The notes under the pieces are model-generated. The model was not told the origin of the DNA. It saw nothing but the letters and a program-made list of their open reading frames with translations, and did not search any database. This document shows positions 41,753-50,946 of a stretch of 64,000 bases of DNA, in pieces. Origin of the DNA: Lachnospiraceae bacterium (GTDB lineage: Bacteria; Bacillota; Clostridia; Lachnospirales; Lachnospiraceae). The position numbers were made by a program, and so were the translations under genes. The stretch is taken from NCBI GenBank assembly GCA_017542245.1, contig JAFXXN010000144.1, positions 1 to 64,000 on the forward strand, in the 5' to 3' direction. Position 1 is the first letter of the stretch; every line of letters begins with the position of its first letter.

Positions 41753-41792
41753 GTGGCGACAGAGAATCATCCCTCTGTCGCCACCTTTTTTT
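41753..41792 (+). terminator. REP-like terminator
   Basis: GTGGCGACAGAG (41753-41764), AATCATCC, CTCTGTCGCCAC (41773-41784), then CTTTTTTT. A 12-bp perfect stem. Confidence 0.88.
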
Positions 41793-41799
41793 AGGCTTT

Positions 41800-41826
41800 G
41801 ACGACAGAGAACCGTCCCCTGTCGTC
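41800..41826. repeat. REP-like hairpin overlapping the exporter's stop codon
   Basis: GACGACAG / CTGTCGTC arms around AGAACCGTCCC. The minus-strand stop (41825-41827) lies in its right arm. Confidence 0.8.
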
Positions 41827-44524
41827 ATTTTCTGTTTTTACCTGCGGTGAGGCGGTCTAGGCAGGCCAGGATGCCGGGCAGGATAAAGATTATGAGAAGA
41901 ATGGTGCATGCGGCACCGATGGATACTGTTCGGCAGATTTGTTCAACGGTGGGCTCGCCGAAGCAATAGCCAAGGATTCCTGTTACAGTCATAATGACAA
42001 GACCTGAAGTGAGTATGGTGTGCATTGAACCGGAGTAAGAGTTCTTTAATGCGTCTGCTCTGTTCATGGTTCTGCGTGAGTCACGGTAATAGTTACTGAA
42101 CAATATGCCGTAGTCGATGGTTGAACCCATGAGGATACACTGTACTATCAGCAATGCAAGGAAATAAATGCTGTATCCCTGGAAGCCGATGATACTTACG
42201 GTGATATATACGCCGCACTGTACCAAAAGCACGAGAATGATAGGTACCGCAACCGAACGGAAGGTTATGAGTACTACGAGGAATATTGCTATTGCCGTGA
42301 GCAGGGTGATCAAAAGCTGTTCGTCACCGAATGACAGGCTCATTTCGTAGTTCATTGCTGAGGAACCGATAAGGTAGTACTTGTCGCTTAAATCATTGCA
42401 TAATTCGTTTATATGCTCATAGAACTCGTTAGTTTCAGGACCTTCTTCCGGAATGGTAACAGAAAGGATAAGTCTGGAATAATGTTCACTAACAAGCTGT
42501 TTTTTTCCGTCCTTAAGGCTTTCTGCATTTTGTTTGATATCAGCAATGGCATCCTCACCAAGCAGGGGAGCAAAGGTTTCGTCGTTAATGATCGTATCGT
42601 TCAGATAGTTCATTAGCTGCTCGATTGACATTGTAAGCGATGAGCCGGATGAACTGTTGGCATCATGATAAAGATACATCAGCTCTAAGGTATTTTCATT
42701 AAGAGCGTCAGTCATTCCACTGAAAAGTCCGGCTATTTCTTTTGACGAATAAGCTGTTTCGGAAACTACAGCATTTATGATCTTTGAAATACTTGTAAGC
42801 TGCCCCCTGTTTTCTTCCGGGATAGCCGAAGACATGGCAGGGTTGGCAAGGATCACGTCTGTAAGGAAATTAATTAATTCGACAGCTGAGATGGTGTTCG
42901 TCCCGGTACCCGGATTTAACATGGAATAGAACATAAACAGCTGACTGCATTGCGCCTCGTCAATTCCGAACAATCCGGCGATTTCCTGCGAAGTCATCGG
43001 AGTTGTTAGCGTTTTCTTGTCAGAGAGCTTTTCTATTATATCCTTATACCCGGTCATGTCATCGCTGATATATGATTTAAAGGTTTCATTTGACAGTACT
43101 TCAGTTGATATGAATTTCATGAATTCACCGGCAGTGAGTGCTCCCGGCTTCTTGTCATGATATTTGTAATAGAGCATGTTGAAGACTGTTTCATTGGGTG
43201 TAAAGCCACCTGTCATTCCGCTTCCCATGCTTTTGGAAAGGCTCTCTATCGCATCGACCATTTCCGATGCGGTATGCTGTTTACCGATAGTGTTCGAGTA
43301 GTTTACAGCACTCCTTACGCCGGTATGTTTTTCAAGCTCTGCTGCGATTGCAGTTATCTTTTCATCATCATTATTATCATATAGGAGAACTACAGTTCCG
43401 GTAGTGGGGAATACGTCTGCAATCGGGTCTTCTGTTCCCATTGAATAGGCGATGTCAGTTTGTTTCTGAATAAAATATGCTCCTACGAAAAGTGCGATAC
43501 AGAATAGGGTAATGGGAATTCTTAATTTGTTGCAGAATTTTGCCAATCCGCCTGTAGGAATTTTAGGTGAAGGTTTTGCGGTTTTTTCTATTCCGTTTGC
43601 AAATATCAGAATAAGACCCGGAAGGATGAACAGAACACATACAACGCTTAAGAAAACGCCTTTTGCCAGTACGATGCCCATATCAGGCCCGATTTTAAAA
43701 CGCATAAATACCATGGCAAGCAGACCGACAACAGTTGTGAACGAGCTGCTGGAGATTGAAGAGAATGCACCCAGTATAGCCTGCTTCATAGCCTGCTTTC
43801 TGTCACTCGTTGATTTAAGCTCCTGACGGTAACGGCTTATCAGGATGATGGAATAATCCATTGAAAGTCCGAGCTGCAATACTGCTGCTACGGAGAAGGT
43901 TTTATCGGAAATGGTACCGAGAAAGATATTGGTACCTAAGTTAATGACGACTGCGATACCTATCGTGAAAAGAAAGAGGAAGGGTTCGAGCCAGGAGTCA
44001 CTCATGATGATGAGTATTACGGTTAACATTGAAACTGCCAGAATCGCTATCCCTAACGGGAGATCCGGAGTTGTGATTTTATCGTTTTTGAATGTCATAT
44101 CGTTATAAGAAAAATCGGTCTCCAGAGTTTGCTCTATTGCAATTTCCTCAGCACTGTCATATTCATACTTAGTGTGAATGATATATCTTGTATAATCATC
44201 TTTATTGTATTCTATGTTATCCGGTTCGTAGTCAACGGAATTAACATTTGGAATGTTTTCAAGTTTTTTCTTAAGTTCGGTTTTTTCAGAATCGCTCAAT
44301 CCTTTGAACATGACTCTTATGGTGTAGTCGTTGGCTGCATCGGCAAATTCCTCCTCCATAAGATCCATTCCGATTTTCATGGATGAATCATCGGGAAGAT
44401 ATTTTGTCATGTCCCTGTTTATTCCGACCTTTGGGATAAGAAAGCCGCAAAATCCTGCGATTATGATAAATGCTATTAAAAGTAAAAATTTCTTTTCAAC
44501 TATAAAGTCTGCAAATTTTCTCAT
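41825..44524 (-). CDS. MMPL/RND-family membrane exporter
   Basis: An 899-residue protein, start ATG 44524 after AAGGAG. Twelve membrane helices in two MMPL halves: N-terminal helix (FLLLIAFIIIAGFCGFLIP), then a cluster at about 165-330 with GLSMDYSIILISRYR, and a C-terminal cluster at about 720-890 with MGSTIDYGILFSNYYRDSRR. Two large extracellular loops follow helix 1 and helix 7; the second is extended and helical. The Asp-Tyr pairs in helices 4 and 10 are the proton-relay positions of MMPL proteins. It exports lipids or drugs; the substrate is unknown. The divergent TetR gene is the likely regulator. Confidence 0.93.
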   Translation of the reverse strand: MRKFADFIVEKKFLLLIAFIIIAGFCGFLIPKVGINRDMTKYLPDDSSMKIGMDLMEEEFADAANDYTIRVMFKGLSDSEKTELKKKLENIPNVNSVDYEPDNIEYNKDDYTRYIIHTKYEYDSAEEIAIEQTLETDFSYNDMTFKNDKITTPDLPLGIAILAVSMLTVILIIMSDSWLEPFLFLFTIGIAVVINLGTNIFLGTISDKTFSVAAVLQLGLSMDYSIILISRYRQELKSTSDRKQAMKQAILGAFSSISSSSFTTVVGLLAMVFMRFKIGPDMGIVLAKGVFLSVVCVLFILPGLILIFANGIEKTAKPSPKIPTGGLAKFCNKLRIPITLFCIALFVGAYFIQKQTDIAYSMGTEDPIADVFPTTGTVVLLYDNNDDEKITAIAAELEKHTGVRSAVNYSNTIGKQHTASEMVDAIESLSKSMGSGMTGGFTPNETVFNMLYYKYHDKKPGALTAGEFMKFISTEVLSNETFKSYISDDMTGYKDIIEKLSDKKTLTTPMTSQEIAGLFGIDEAQCSQLFMFYSMLNPGTGTNTISAVELINFLTDVILANPAMSSAIPEENRGQLTSISKIINAVVSETAYSSKEIAGLFSGMTDALNENTLELMYLYHDANSSSGSSLTMSIEQLMNYLNDTIINDETFAPLLGEDAIADIKQNAESLKDGKKQLVSEHYSRLILSVTIPEEGPETNEFYEHINELCNDLSDKYYLIGSSAMNYEMSLSFGDEQLLITLLTAIAIFLVVLITFRSVAVPIILVLLVQCGVYITVSIIGFQGYSIYFLALLIVQCILMGSTIDYGILFSNYYRDSRRTMNRADALKNSYSGSMHTILTSGLVIMTVTGILGYCFGEPTVEQICRTVSIGAACTILLIIFILPGILACLDRLTAGKNRK

Positions 44525-44650
44525 TTTCTTTCTCCTTGACACACCTTTTGCACAATGCTAGAATATTAACATCGATGTGTAGTAAAGTCAACCAACTGTT
44601 TATTTTGAATTGTTGTGTGGCTTACAAATCAATCGGTTTTTGTTTTTTAG

Positions 44651-44675
44651 TCAACACATTTTGAAAATTTGTTGA
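44651..44675. promoter_or_regulatory. Candidate TetR operator between exporter and regulator
   Basis: TCAACA (44651-44656), 13 nt, TGTTGA (44670-44675). Related words AACATCGATGTGT and GTCAACC occur at 44568-44591. The shared inter-gene region suits joint autoregulation. Confidence 0.5.
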
Positions 44676-44705
44676 TGTTCATAGAATGAATATTGGAGGA
44701 ACGAT

Positions 44706-45227
44706 ATGGAGAATCAGCGTATCAGACTGACGAAAAGAATGTTAAAGGAAGCCCTGATAAGGCTCTTAGAACAAAAGCCCATAGAAAAGGTAACCGTTCA
44801 TGAACTGTGTGCCGAAGCTGAGATTAACCGTACCACTTTTTACAAGTATTACGGAAGTCAGTTTGACCTTATGGATGACATGCAGGAGGATTTTGTTAAT
44901 GAGTTGGAGACAAGTATGCGGGAAAAGGAGCCTCCCATAAGCCTTCTTAATATTCTTACATATATAAATAACCACCGTGCATTCTGTACCACACTTCTGA
45001 AATCAGCGGATAACGGACTGCTTAAAAAGATATTTTCCGTGTCTCTTGTTAAGCAGCAGCTTGAGGCTCAGACCGCTTCAAGATATGATGGGTATAAAAG
45101 TGAATATGTTAAGGAATTTGTCATATACGGATGTTATTCAATAGTACGGAGATGGCTTACGACTGAGAATCCTGAAACCCCTGAGGAAATTACGAATATC
45201 ATGATTGAGCTTATAGAAAGAATATAG
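44706..45227 (+). CDS. TetR-family regulator of the MMPL exporter
   Basis: A 173-residue protein. The HTH is at residues 8-55: LTKRMLKEALIRLLEQKPIE, then VTVHELCAEAEINRTTFYKY. The ligand-binding half is short and helical. It is divergently placed with the exporter, 181 bp apart, and a palindrome lies between. It is likely derepressed by the exporter's substrate. Confidence 0.9.
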   Translation: MENQRIRLTKRMLKEALIRLLEQKPIEKVTVHELCAEAEINRTTFYKYYGSQFDLMDDMQEDFVNELETSMREKEPPISLLNILTYINNHRAFCTTLLKSADNGLLKKIFSVSLVKQQLEAQTASRYDGYKSEYVKEFVIYGCYSIVRRWLTTENPETPEEITNIMIELIERI

Positions 45228-45263
45228 GTAGCTTGTATTTTAATAAGGGAGTAGGAGGTTAGT

Positions 45264-45971
45264 ATGAAAAAACCAATCGTGGGCGTGATGCCTTTATGGG
45301 ATGATGAAAAAGAAAGCTTATGGATGCTTCCGGGATATTTTGATGGGATTACAGTTAACGGAGGAATTCCTGTTATGTTACCGCTTACTAAAGACAAGGG
45401 TGATCTGGAGCAGGTAACAGAACTATGTAATGGTTTTTTGTTTACCGGAGGACATGATGTTTCACCGGATATATATGGTGAGAAGCCTTTAGAAGGTAAG
45501 GTGAGTTCCAATAGAAAACGTGATGAAATGGAATTTTTTGTGCTGAAAAAGGCTATAGAGACTGATAAACCTGTACTTGGTATCTGTAGGGGTATACAGT
45601 TTATAAATGCTGCACTCGGAGGAACACTATACCAGGATATCCCTCTGCAGCATCCTTCCAAAGTAGAACACCATCAAAATCCTCCATATAATATCCCTGT
45701 TCATGTTGTATCAATCAATGTGGGTTCACCATTAAATGAATGTTTAAATACAGATACATTACATGTTAACAGTTATCATCATCAGGCTGTGAAGCAGATA
45801 GCTCCGGAATTAAAAGTGATGGCAACATCGGAGGATGGACTGACGGAAGCTCTCTATATGCCCGGCCATCGTTTCCTTTGGGGTGTACAGTGGCATCCTG
45901 AGTTTTCGTATACTACAGACGATAATTGCAATAAAATATTCAAGGCTTTTGTAATGGCTATGATGAAATAA
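45264..45971 (+). CDS. Class I glutamine amidotransferase-like hydrolase (peptidase C26, PuuD type)
   Basis: A 235-residue protein with nucleophile elbow LGICRGIQ (Cys108) and the GVQWHPEF motif with His211 and Glu213. This is the gamma-glutamyl hydrolase family acting on gamma-glutamyl-GABA or similar isopeptides. FTGGHDVSPDIYGE at 60-73 is a family hallmark. It lies 36 nt after the TetR gene and could share its transcript. SD AGGAGG. Substrate unproven. Confidence 0.92.
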   Translation: MKKPIVGVMPLWDDEKESLWMLPGYFDGITVNGGIPVMLPLTKDKGDLEQVTELCNGFLFTGGHDVSPDIYGEKPLEGKVSSNRKRDEMEFFVLKKAIETDKPVLGICRGIQFINAALGGTLYQDIPLQHPSKVEHHQNPPYNIPVHVVSINVGSPLNECLNTDTLHVNSYHHQAVKQIAPELKVMATSEDGLTEALYMPGHRFLWGVQWHPEFSYTTDDNCNKIFKAFVMAMMK

Positions 45972-45976
45972 TGGAG

Positions 45977-46004
45977 TGGCGACAGGGGACGGTTCTCTGT
46001 CGCC
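45977..46004. repeat. REP-like hairpin (canonical copy)
   Basis: TGGCGACAG, core GGGACGGTTCT, CTGTCGCCA. Just after the amidotransferase stop. Confidence 0.88.
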
Positions 46005-46056
46005 AAACTATTAGTAGGGTTATTATTTACATTTTCCAAATAAAATGTTAATATTA

Positions 46057-46129
46057 TAACAAAATAGAAGATGCGGAGCATCGTTTTGTTGCCGAGGAAA
46101 CGCGAAGGCGTTTTCGAGGTTACATTGAC
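46057..46129 (+). repeat. Two-hairpin repeat, copy 4
   Basis: TAACAAAATAGAAGATGCGG...GCATCGTTTTGTTG; second stem CCGAGGAAACGC / GCGTTTTCGAGG; ends TTACATTGA. Near identical to the copy at 31334. Confidence 0.88.
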
Positions 46130-46131
46130 AA

Positions 46132-46152
46132 TGGTGACAGAACCTTGTCGCC
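46132..46152. repeat. Short REP-like remnant
   Basis: GGTGACAGAACCTTGTCGCC, abutting the previous repeat and upstream of the second YD-repeat gene. Confidence 0.5.
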
Positions 46153-46172
46153 AAAGAAAGGGGATAGAAGAT

Positions 46173-47348
46173 ATGAAGGGAAAAATAATTGCTGCGTTGT
46201 CAATAGTTTTATTCTTGGTAGCTATTGCTACAGGTGTTAAGGTTTATGCAGGGGTAGGCGAAACCGTACGCGTATCTACAGAAAAGCAGCTAAAGGCTGC
46301 TATGAAAAATGCAGATGTAGGTACGATCATATTCAGAACAAATGCATATATTAATGTGACCATTAAGTCAGCTAAAGGATCGGATGAGAAATTTCTCATT
46401 ATCGATGCACCCTATGCTTCTTTTACTAATAAGGCAGTGTTCGCTGAGATAAATATTATGAATGCCAAAAGTTATATTGAGAGTGTCTCAGGAAACGATA
46501 TTATTATTACAGGCGAGTTAAAGGGCTACCAAGATTATGTTTCAGGTCTGATGTACAGTAAGATTGACGGGTTTACTGTCTCCAAGAAAAAACAGGTTGA
46601 AAGTTTGACAATATATGATGATGAATTTATTACCCCGAAATTTACATTGCGGAAGGGCGCGAAGATCAAGAACCTTGCGCTTGTATACGACGATGGTAAT
46701 CCGCCGGTTGCGAGCACTTACGATTCATCAAAAAAACAATTGGCTCTGAATTATACGAATATTTACGGGGCAGAGGAGTCTCTTCAGGTCAAGCTTGATA
46801 AAAGCGGTCGGATAAAAAAGATTAAGTGTAAGTCCAGCAATGATTACTTTGATTATGAATATACTTTTACATATGATTCGAACGGAAATGTAATTAAGAT
46901 GACAGGCGAGAATGTTGATAATGGGGAGTTTAAATATGATTACACATATTCACCTGAAGGTCTAGCGGTAAAGTCAGAGTGCAGCGGCGCCTACACGGAA
47001 GTGTGGTCGTATTATTATGATGACAAGGGACAGCTTACGGAATGCTTTAACGGAAACGGCAGCTCTTCTGAAGCAACCACCGTTTATAGTTATGAATATG
47101 ATGAAAAAGGAAGGTTGACTTGCGATAAATATTCCAATTCTGTATCTGAGTCTTCTTTTGAACATATATACACATATAATTCGAAAGGCTTCCAGATTAA
47201 AGAGGAGTTTACGACTTCATACAGTATTTCATACGTAATTATTCACAAATATAATAAGGCCGGCGATCTTATACAGTTTACTATAACATCTGACGGCGAA
47301 TCTACTACCGAAAAGTTCAAGTATGATGAGCTTGGAAATCTTATATAA
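46173..47348 (+). CDS. Exported protein with YD (Rhs-like) repeats, paralog 2
   Basis: A 391-residue protein after AAGGGGAT. The signal peptide covers residues 1-27 (GKIIAALSIVLFLVAIATGV). The N-terminal domain is homologous to the protein encoded at 1973 (VRVSTEKQLKAAMKNAD, AYINVTIKSAK, FTVSKKKQVESL, LRKGAKIKNLAL). The C-terminal YD repeats include FTYDSNGNVIKMTGE, YYYDDKGQLTECFNG and YNSKGFQIKEE. Like the first paralog it has a REP-like element directly upstream. Surface-exposed or secreted, unknown function. The longer frame upstream would read through repeats and is rejected. Confidence 0.85.
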   Translation: MKGKIIAALSIVLFLVAIATGVKVYAGVGETVRVSTEKQLKAAMKNADVGTIIFRTNAYINVTIKSAKGSDEKFLIIDAPYASFTNKAVFAEINIMNAKSYIESVSGNDIIITGELKGYQDYVSGLMYSKIDGFTVSKKKQVESLTIYDDEFITPKFTLRKGAKIKNLALVYDDGNPPVASTYDSSKKQLALNYTNIYGAEESLQVKLDKSGRIKKIKCKSSNDYFDYEYTFTYDSNGNVIKMTGENVDNGEFKYDYTYSPEGLAVKSECSGAYTEVWSYYYDDKGQLTECFNGNGSSSEATTVYSYEYDEKGRLTCDKYSNSVSESSFEHIYTYNSKGFQIKEEFTTSYSISYVIIHKYNKAGDLIQFTITSDGESTTEKFKYDELGNLI

Positions 47349-47399
47349 CAAGCAGTATTTCGCTACAATATTCTTTAGGCAGTTAGAAGGAGAAATATT

Positions 47400-47822
47400 A
47401 TGGAACCTACAATGGAAGAAAAACTAAATGCGGTTATTGAATTATGCGAGGCCGGTGATCCTGAAATGTGTGCATTCCTGGGAAAAGAGTTTTATTATGG
47501 CTGGAATGTTCCGCAGGATCTTGACCGTGCCTTACGCTATCTGACAGTTGCTTCGGAGAACGGAGATGCTATTTCACAGTTTACTTTGGGTTTTATGTAC
47601 TATTCCGGTAGGGGAACTGAGCAGGATCTGGATAAAGCATATAAATGGTTTTTGCTTGCAGCTGAGCAGGATGTCCCGGAGGCAATGTACAATGTCGCAA
47701 AAATCCTTCTTACAAAGGATTTTGAAAATAATAAAGCTGAGGCTGTAAAATGGCTGACGCGTTCTGCAAATGCCGGATATGACACAGCTTATGATATGCT
47801 CTCGGATCTTAAAGATGAATAA
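47400..47822 (+). CDS. Sel1-repeat (TPR-like) protein
   Basis: A 140-residue protein with about three Sel1 repeats: SQFTLGFMYYSGRGTEQDLD, AYKWFLLAAEQDVPEAMYNV, and AVKWLTRSANAGYDTAYDML. Sel1 repeats form a solenoid for protein contacts. No signal peptide. SD AAGGAG. Possible adaptor protein; partner unknown. Confidence 0.88.
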   Translation: MEPTMEEKLNAVIELCEAGDPEMCAFLGKEFYYGWNVPQDLDRALRYLTVASENGDAISQFTLGFMYYSGRGTEQDLDKAYKWFLLAAEQDVPEAMYNVAKILLTKDFENNKAEAVKWLTRSANAGYDTAYDMLSDLKDE

Positions 47823-47953
47823 AAATATATCAAGCAGTGCTTTATAAAGTTTTTTATAAGTTCAAGTATTGTACTCTTTACTGCTAAGATGTAATTATTT
47901 ATAATATATGTTGCCAAACAATGTGAGCGGCAATATCAATGGGGGTGAGAGGC

Positions 47954-48814
47954 ATGGATACTTTAGGTAAAAGACTTATGCAGGCACGTGGAAACAGTGG
48001 ACTTACACAGGCAGCAGTGGCGGAGAAACTGAATGTTTCGTCACAGGCAGTAAGTCTGTGGGAGAGAGGCGAGACAACGCCGGATATCGTTAAATTACCG
48101 GAGATTGCAACATTGTACGGTGTGACTACTGACTGGCTGTTAAAAGGTAAGGAACCGGATGAGGATCTGGTGAATGTTACTAAGATGCTTTCGGACAGGC
48201 TTTTTGACGAGAAGAGGATGTACACACATGTGAAATCTTACGCACAGGCTTTAAATATGCTCCAAACCTTAAGGATACTGCCGTACATAAGGGAGAAGCA
48301 TGAGGGACAGTTCAGAAAGGGCAAAGACAAAGTGCCTTATATTTACCATCCGCTGCTTCTTGCCTGCCATGCGTTATCGCTTGGAATGAAGGATGATAAT
48401 CTGGTATCGGCAGCGCTGCTTCATGATGTTTGCGAGGATTGCGGGGTATTGGTCGAAGATCTTCCGGTGAATGATGAGACACGTGAGGCGGTAAGATTAC
48501 TTACAAAGAATAAGACAGTAACCGAATCTTCAGAAGCGGGACTGGCAGCATATTACGAGGAGATAAGTAAGAACAGGATAGCATCCATAGTAAAGCTTCT
48601 TGACCGCTGCAACAATATTTCCGGAATGGCCGCCGCCTTTACAGAGAAGAGGATGGCCCAGTACATACAGGAGACCGAGAAATACATCTACCCGATAATG
48701 GAGACTACATCCAATCGGTTTCCAGAGTATGCAAACCAGATTTTCCTAATTAAGTACCACATGATAAGTGTGATCGAAGCCATAAGGCATGATCTGGCAA
48801 GAAACCTGAAATGA
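47954..48814 (+). CDS. XRE HTH fused to RelA/SpoT-like HD phosphohydrolase
   Basis: A 286-residue protein; ATG follows GGGGGTGAGAGG. Residues 4-62 are a Cro/C1 HTH (RLMQARGNSGLTQAAVAEKL, SSQAVSLWERGE). Residues 112-260 are an HD domain of the SpoT/MESH1 kind: YIYHPLLLACHA (H132), ALLHDVCEDC (H157-D158) and VKLLDRCNN (D217). It lacks the synthetase domain, so it may hydrolyse (p)ppGpp or a related nucleotide and use the result to switch DNA binding. Small alarmone hydrolases also act as antitoxins to toxSAS synthetases; none is nearby. The stop overlaps the two-hairpin repeat. Confidence 0.85.
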   Translation: MDTLGKRLMQARGNSGLTQAAVAEKLNVSSQAVSLWERGETTPDIVKLPEIATLYGVTTDWLLKGKEPDEDLVNVTKMLSDRLFDEKRMYTHVKSYAQALNMLQTLRILPYIREKHEGQFRKGKDKVPYIYHPLLLACHALSLGMKDDNLVSAALLHDVCEDCGVLVEDLPVNDETREAVRLLTKNKTVTESSEAGLAAYYEEISKNRIASIVKLLDRCNNISGMAAAFTEKRMAQYIQETEKYIYPIMETTSNRFPEYANQIFLIKYHMISVIEAIRHDLARNLK

Positions 48815-48873
48815 AATTCGGAGCATCATTTTGTAACCGAGGAAACGCTGAAGGCGTTTTCAAGGTGACATTA
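48815..48873 (+). repeat. Two-hairpin repeat, copy 5 (first stem eroded)
   Basis: TTCGGAGCATCATTTTGTAA, then CCGAGGAAACGC / GCGTTTTCAAGG and GTGACATTAA. Confidence 0.78.
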
Positions 48874-48899
48874 ACGTATATATTTTAAAGAGGCGAAAA

Positions 48900-50333
48900 A
48901 TGTTTAAATGCAATTACAGGACACTGAGTTTGGAATTTGATGCATTTCATGATGTTAAGGCGGGTGATATGCCGAGATATGGTGATTACGTCCTTCTTGA
49001 ATTAAAGGATGGCCGTCATACAGCAGGGGAGTGGCATCCGAATGATGATGAGGGGAAGACTGTATCCGGAAATTTCATCCGGAGCAGTTTTGACTCTGTT
49101 GATGTGAGTGAAGTAGCTAAATGGCATCACCTTGAACGTTACGACCTCTCTGAATGCCTGGAGGATGAGCATATCGGCTCAATTAATTTTGCCCCTTCAA
49201 CAGAAGATACTTATACTGTTAAGATTGGGGATTTCAAGTCCTTTAAGGATGGAGACTTTCCTAAAAAGGAACAATACTGTCTTTTGATATTTAATGATGG
49301 TACCTTAGGAGCCGGAAGATGGGATGAATTAGGTGAGAATGACGGGATGTTTATATACCAATCGGCACTGGCTGCACATAATATGCAGAAGGTATGGGCA
49401 TGGACTCCCTTAAGCTCCGACGAAATATTTGAGAGGGAAGAAGAAAAGGAAAGAGAGAGACTGGCCGAAGAGGAGATGAACAGAAACCCTTCAGCCAATC
49501 CCGAGAAATTTAGATACGGGACGGATATAGAGGCATACTATGAAAAGGCACTGGAAAAGCTTAGGGAAGAATATCCTTGGGCTACTCTTGCGCAGATGAA
49601 AAAGAAAACGCCGTTGTATGTGATCGTGCCTCGTCACGGACAGTATATTTTCGGACAGGACCGCGGGTCGTTTATGGGCCGGCCTGTAGTTTGGGAATGG
49701 AAAGACGGCAATACCGCTGATGATTTTATTAATTTCCTTTGTGAGTACACTCGGGAAAATGTGAAAAATTCTGATCCTAATGTGAAATTTGCATATGGCA
49801 CGGACATTGAGACGTATATCAGGATGACTTATGAAAAAGTCAAAAAGGATTACAACTGGTTTAGCAGGGAAATGGCTGATAAATATTGCCAATACGCGAT
49901 AATTGAGGTAGACGGGGAATTGGAATTTGTAAGGAAATTCAGGGATGATAAGGAATTTCACGTTTACGATTGCGGCACTGCTGAAAATCTGTTGAAAAAT
50001 ATGGAGCATGAATATCAGGAGGCGGCGCTCAAAGAAAATTCCGTTGTGGCAGAGTATGCAGTACCTTTTGGAAGAGTTGATGCAAACGGATGGGGTTTGG
50101 AAAAATATATCGTATATAAACTTAAGTCAGGTGACTATAAGGTATATGTACAGGCCGGAGACCGGACGACGGGCGGCAGCAGGGAATTCTTTATTACCCC
50201 TGACTGCTTTGAAGCAAAAACGTATGGGGAGTTTTTGGACAGATATCTGGAAATAGTTCCCGGCAGTTCATTTGGACTCAAGAAAAAAGATCTTGCACCC
50301 AATAAGGAACTGAAAAAATTCTTTGGTTATTAA
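48900..50333 (+). CDS. Hypothetical protein with two internally duplicated domain types
   Basis: A 477-residue protein. The first half holds two copies of a beta-rich module (DYVLLELKDGRHTAGEWHP with GNFIRSS, and QYCLLIFNDGTLGAGRWDE with GMFIYQS). A Glu/Arg coiled-coil linker follows (EREEEKERERLAEEEM). The second half has two copies beginning FRYGTDIEAYYEKALEKL and FAYGTDIETYIRMTYEKV. It is cytoplasmic. I know no named family. It is probably co-transcribed with the next gene (15-nt gap). Confidence 0.75.
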   Translation: MFKCNYRTLSLEFDAFHDVKAGDMPRYGDYVLLELKDGRHTAGEWHPNDDEGKTVSGNFIRSSFDSVDVSEVAKWHHLERYDLSECLEDEHIGSINFAPSTEDTYTVKIGDFKSFKDGDFPKKEQYCLLIFNDGTLGAGRWDELGENDGMFIYQSALAAHNMQKVWAWTPLSSDEIFEREEEKERERLAEEEMNRNPSANPEKFRYGTDIEAYYEKALEKLREEYPWATLAQMKKKTPLYVIVPRHGQYIFGQDRGSFMGRPVVWEWKDGNTADDFINFLCEYTRENVKNSDPNVKFAYGTDIETYIRMTYEKVKKDYNWFSREMADKYCQYAIIEVDGELEFVRKFRDDKEFHVYDCGTAENLLKNMEHEYQEAALKENSVVAEYAVPFGRVDANGWGLEKYIVYKLKSGDYKVYVQAGDRTTGGSREFFITPDCFEAKTYGEFLDRYLEIVPGSSFGLKKKDLAPNKELKKFFGY

Positions 50334-50348
50334 CGAAAGGTAAATAAG

Positions 50349-50894
50349 ATGGCATACGCGATTAAAGAAAACATAAAGTGTCAGGCATGGGAACTGGGAA
50401 TTGGTTCAGAAATGGAAAAGCAGATGGTCCAATGCGGAAAAATCCGTATACTTTCTAACGGAGAATACGAACTTTTTTCTCTTGAGGCTACGGAAGGAAA
50501 GGGACAGATTGCAAAAGCCGGAGACTTTTTTAAAGTGGAATACAGGGGATGGCCTCAGCCATGTGAAAGAAACTGGTTTTTGAAGAATCATAAGCACATT
50601 GAAGATGACTGGTATGAGCAGGTCGCAAAACCATTAAAAATATGGCGTAAGGATGATCCAAAGTCAGAGGAGATCCGATACCTTTTAGATAACGGCATGT
50701 TGCATATAAGTCCGGAGGATCCGGACAAATACTTTTCGGCTTCTTTATGGGGCACGGAGGAGACGGCAGCTTCGGATGCCACGGTTGTTTTCTATTCTGT
50801 TAAGAAAGATGAAAACGAAAATATAACTGCAGTGGAATTTAATTTTGTAGACGCAGAGTATTTTTCTAAGTATTATAGAATTATTAAAGAGTAA
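50349..50894 (+). CDS. Hypothetical protein, 181 aa
   Basis: A short protein with motifs such as KCQAWELGIGSEMEKQMVQC, KAGDFFKVEYRGWPQPCERN and YLLDNGMLHISPEDPDKYF. I cannot assign it. It lies 15 nt after the duplicated-domain gene, so it is likely a partner. No membrane helix or signal. Confidence 0.7.
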   Translation: MAYAIKENIKCQAWELGIGSEMEKQMVQCGKIRILSNGEYELFSLEATEGKGQIAKAGDFFKVEYRGWPQPCERNWFLKNHKHIEDDWYEQVAKPLKIWRKDDPKSEEIRYLLDNGMLHISPEDPDKYFSASLWGTEETAASDATVVFYSVKKDENENITAVEFNFVDAEYFSKYYRIIKE

Positions 50895-50946
50895 TTTTTA
50901 AATTGCACAGGATATTTAGAAATGCTCTTTATGATAATGGGAGATT

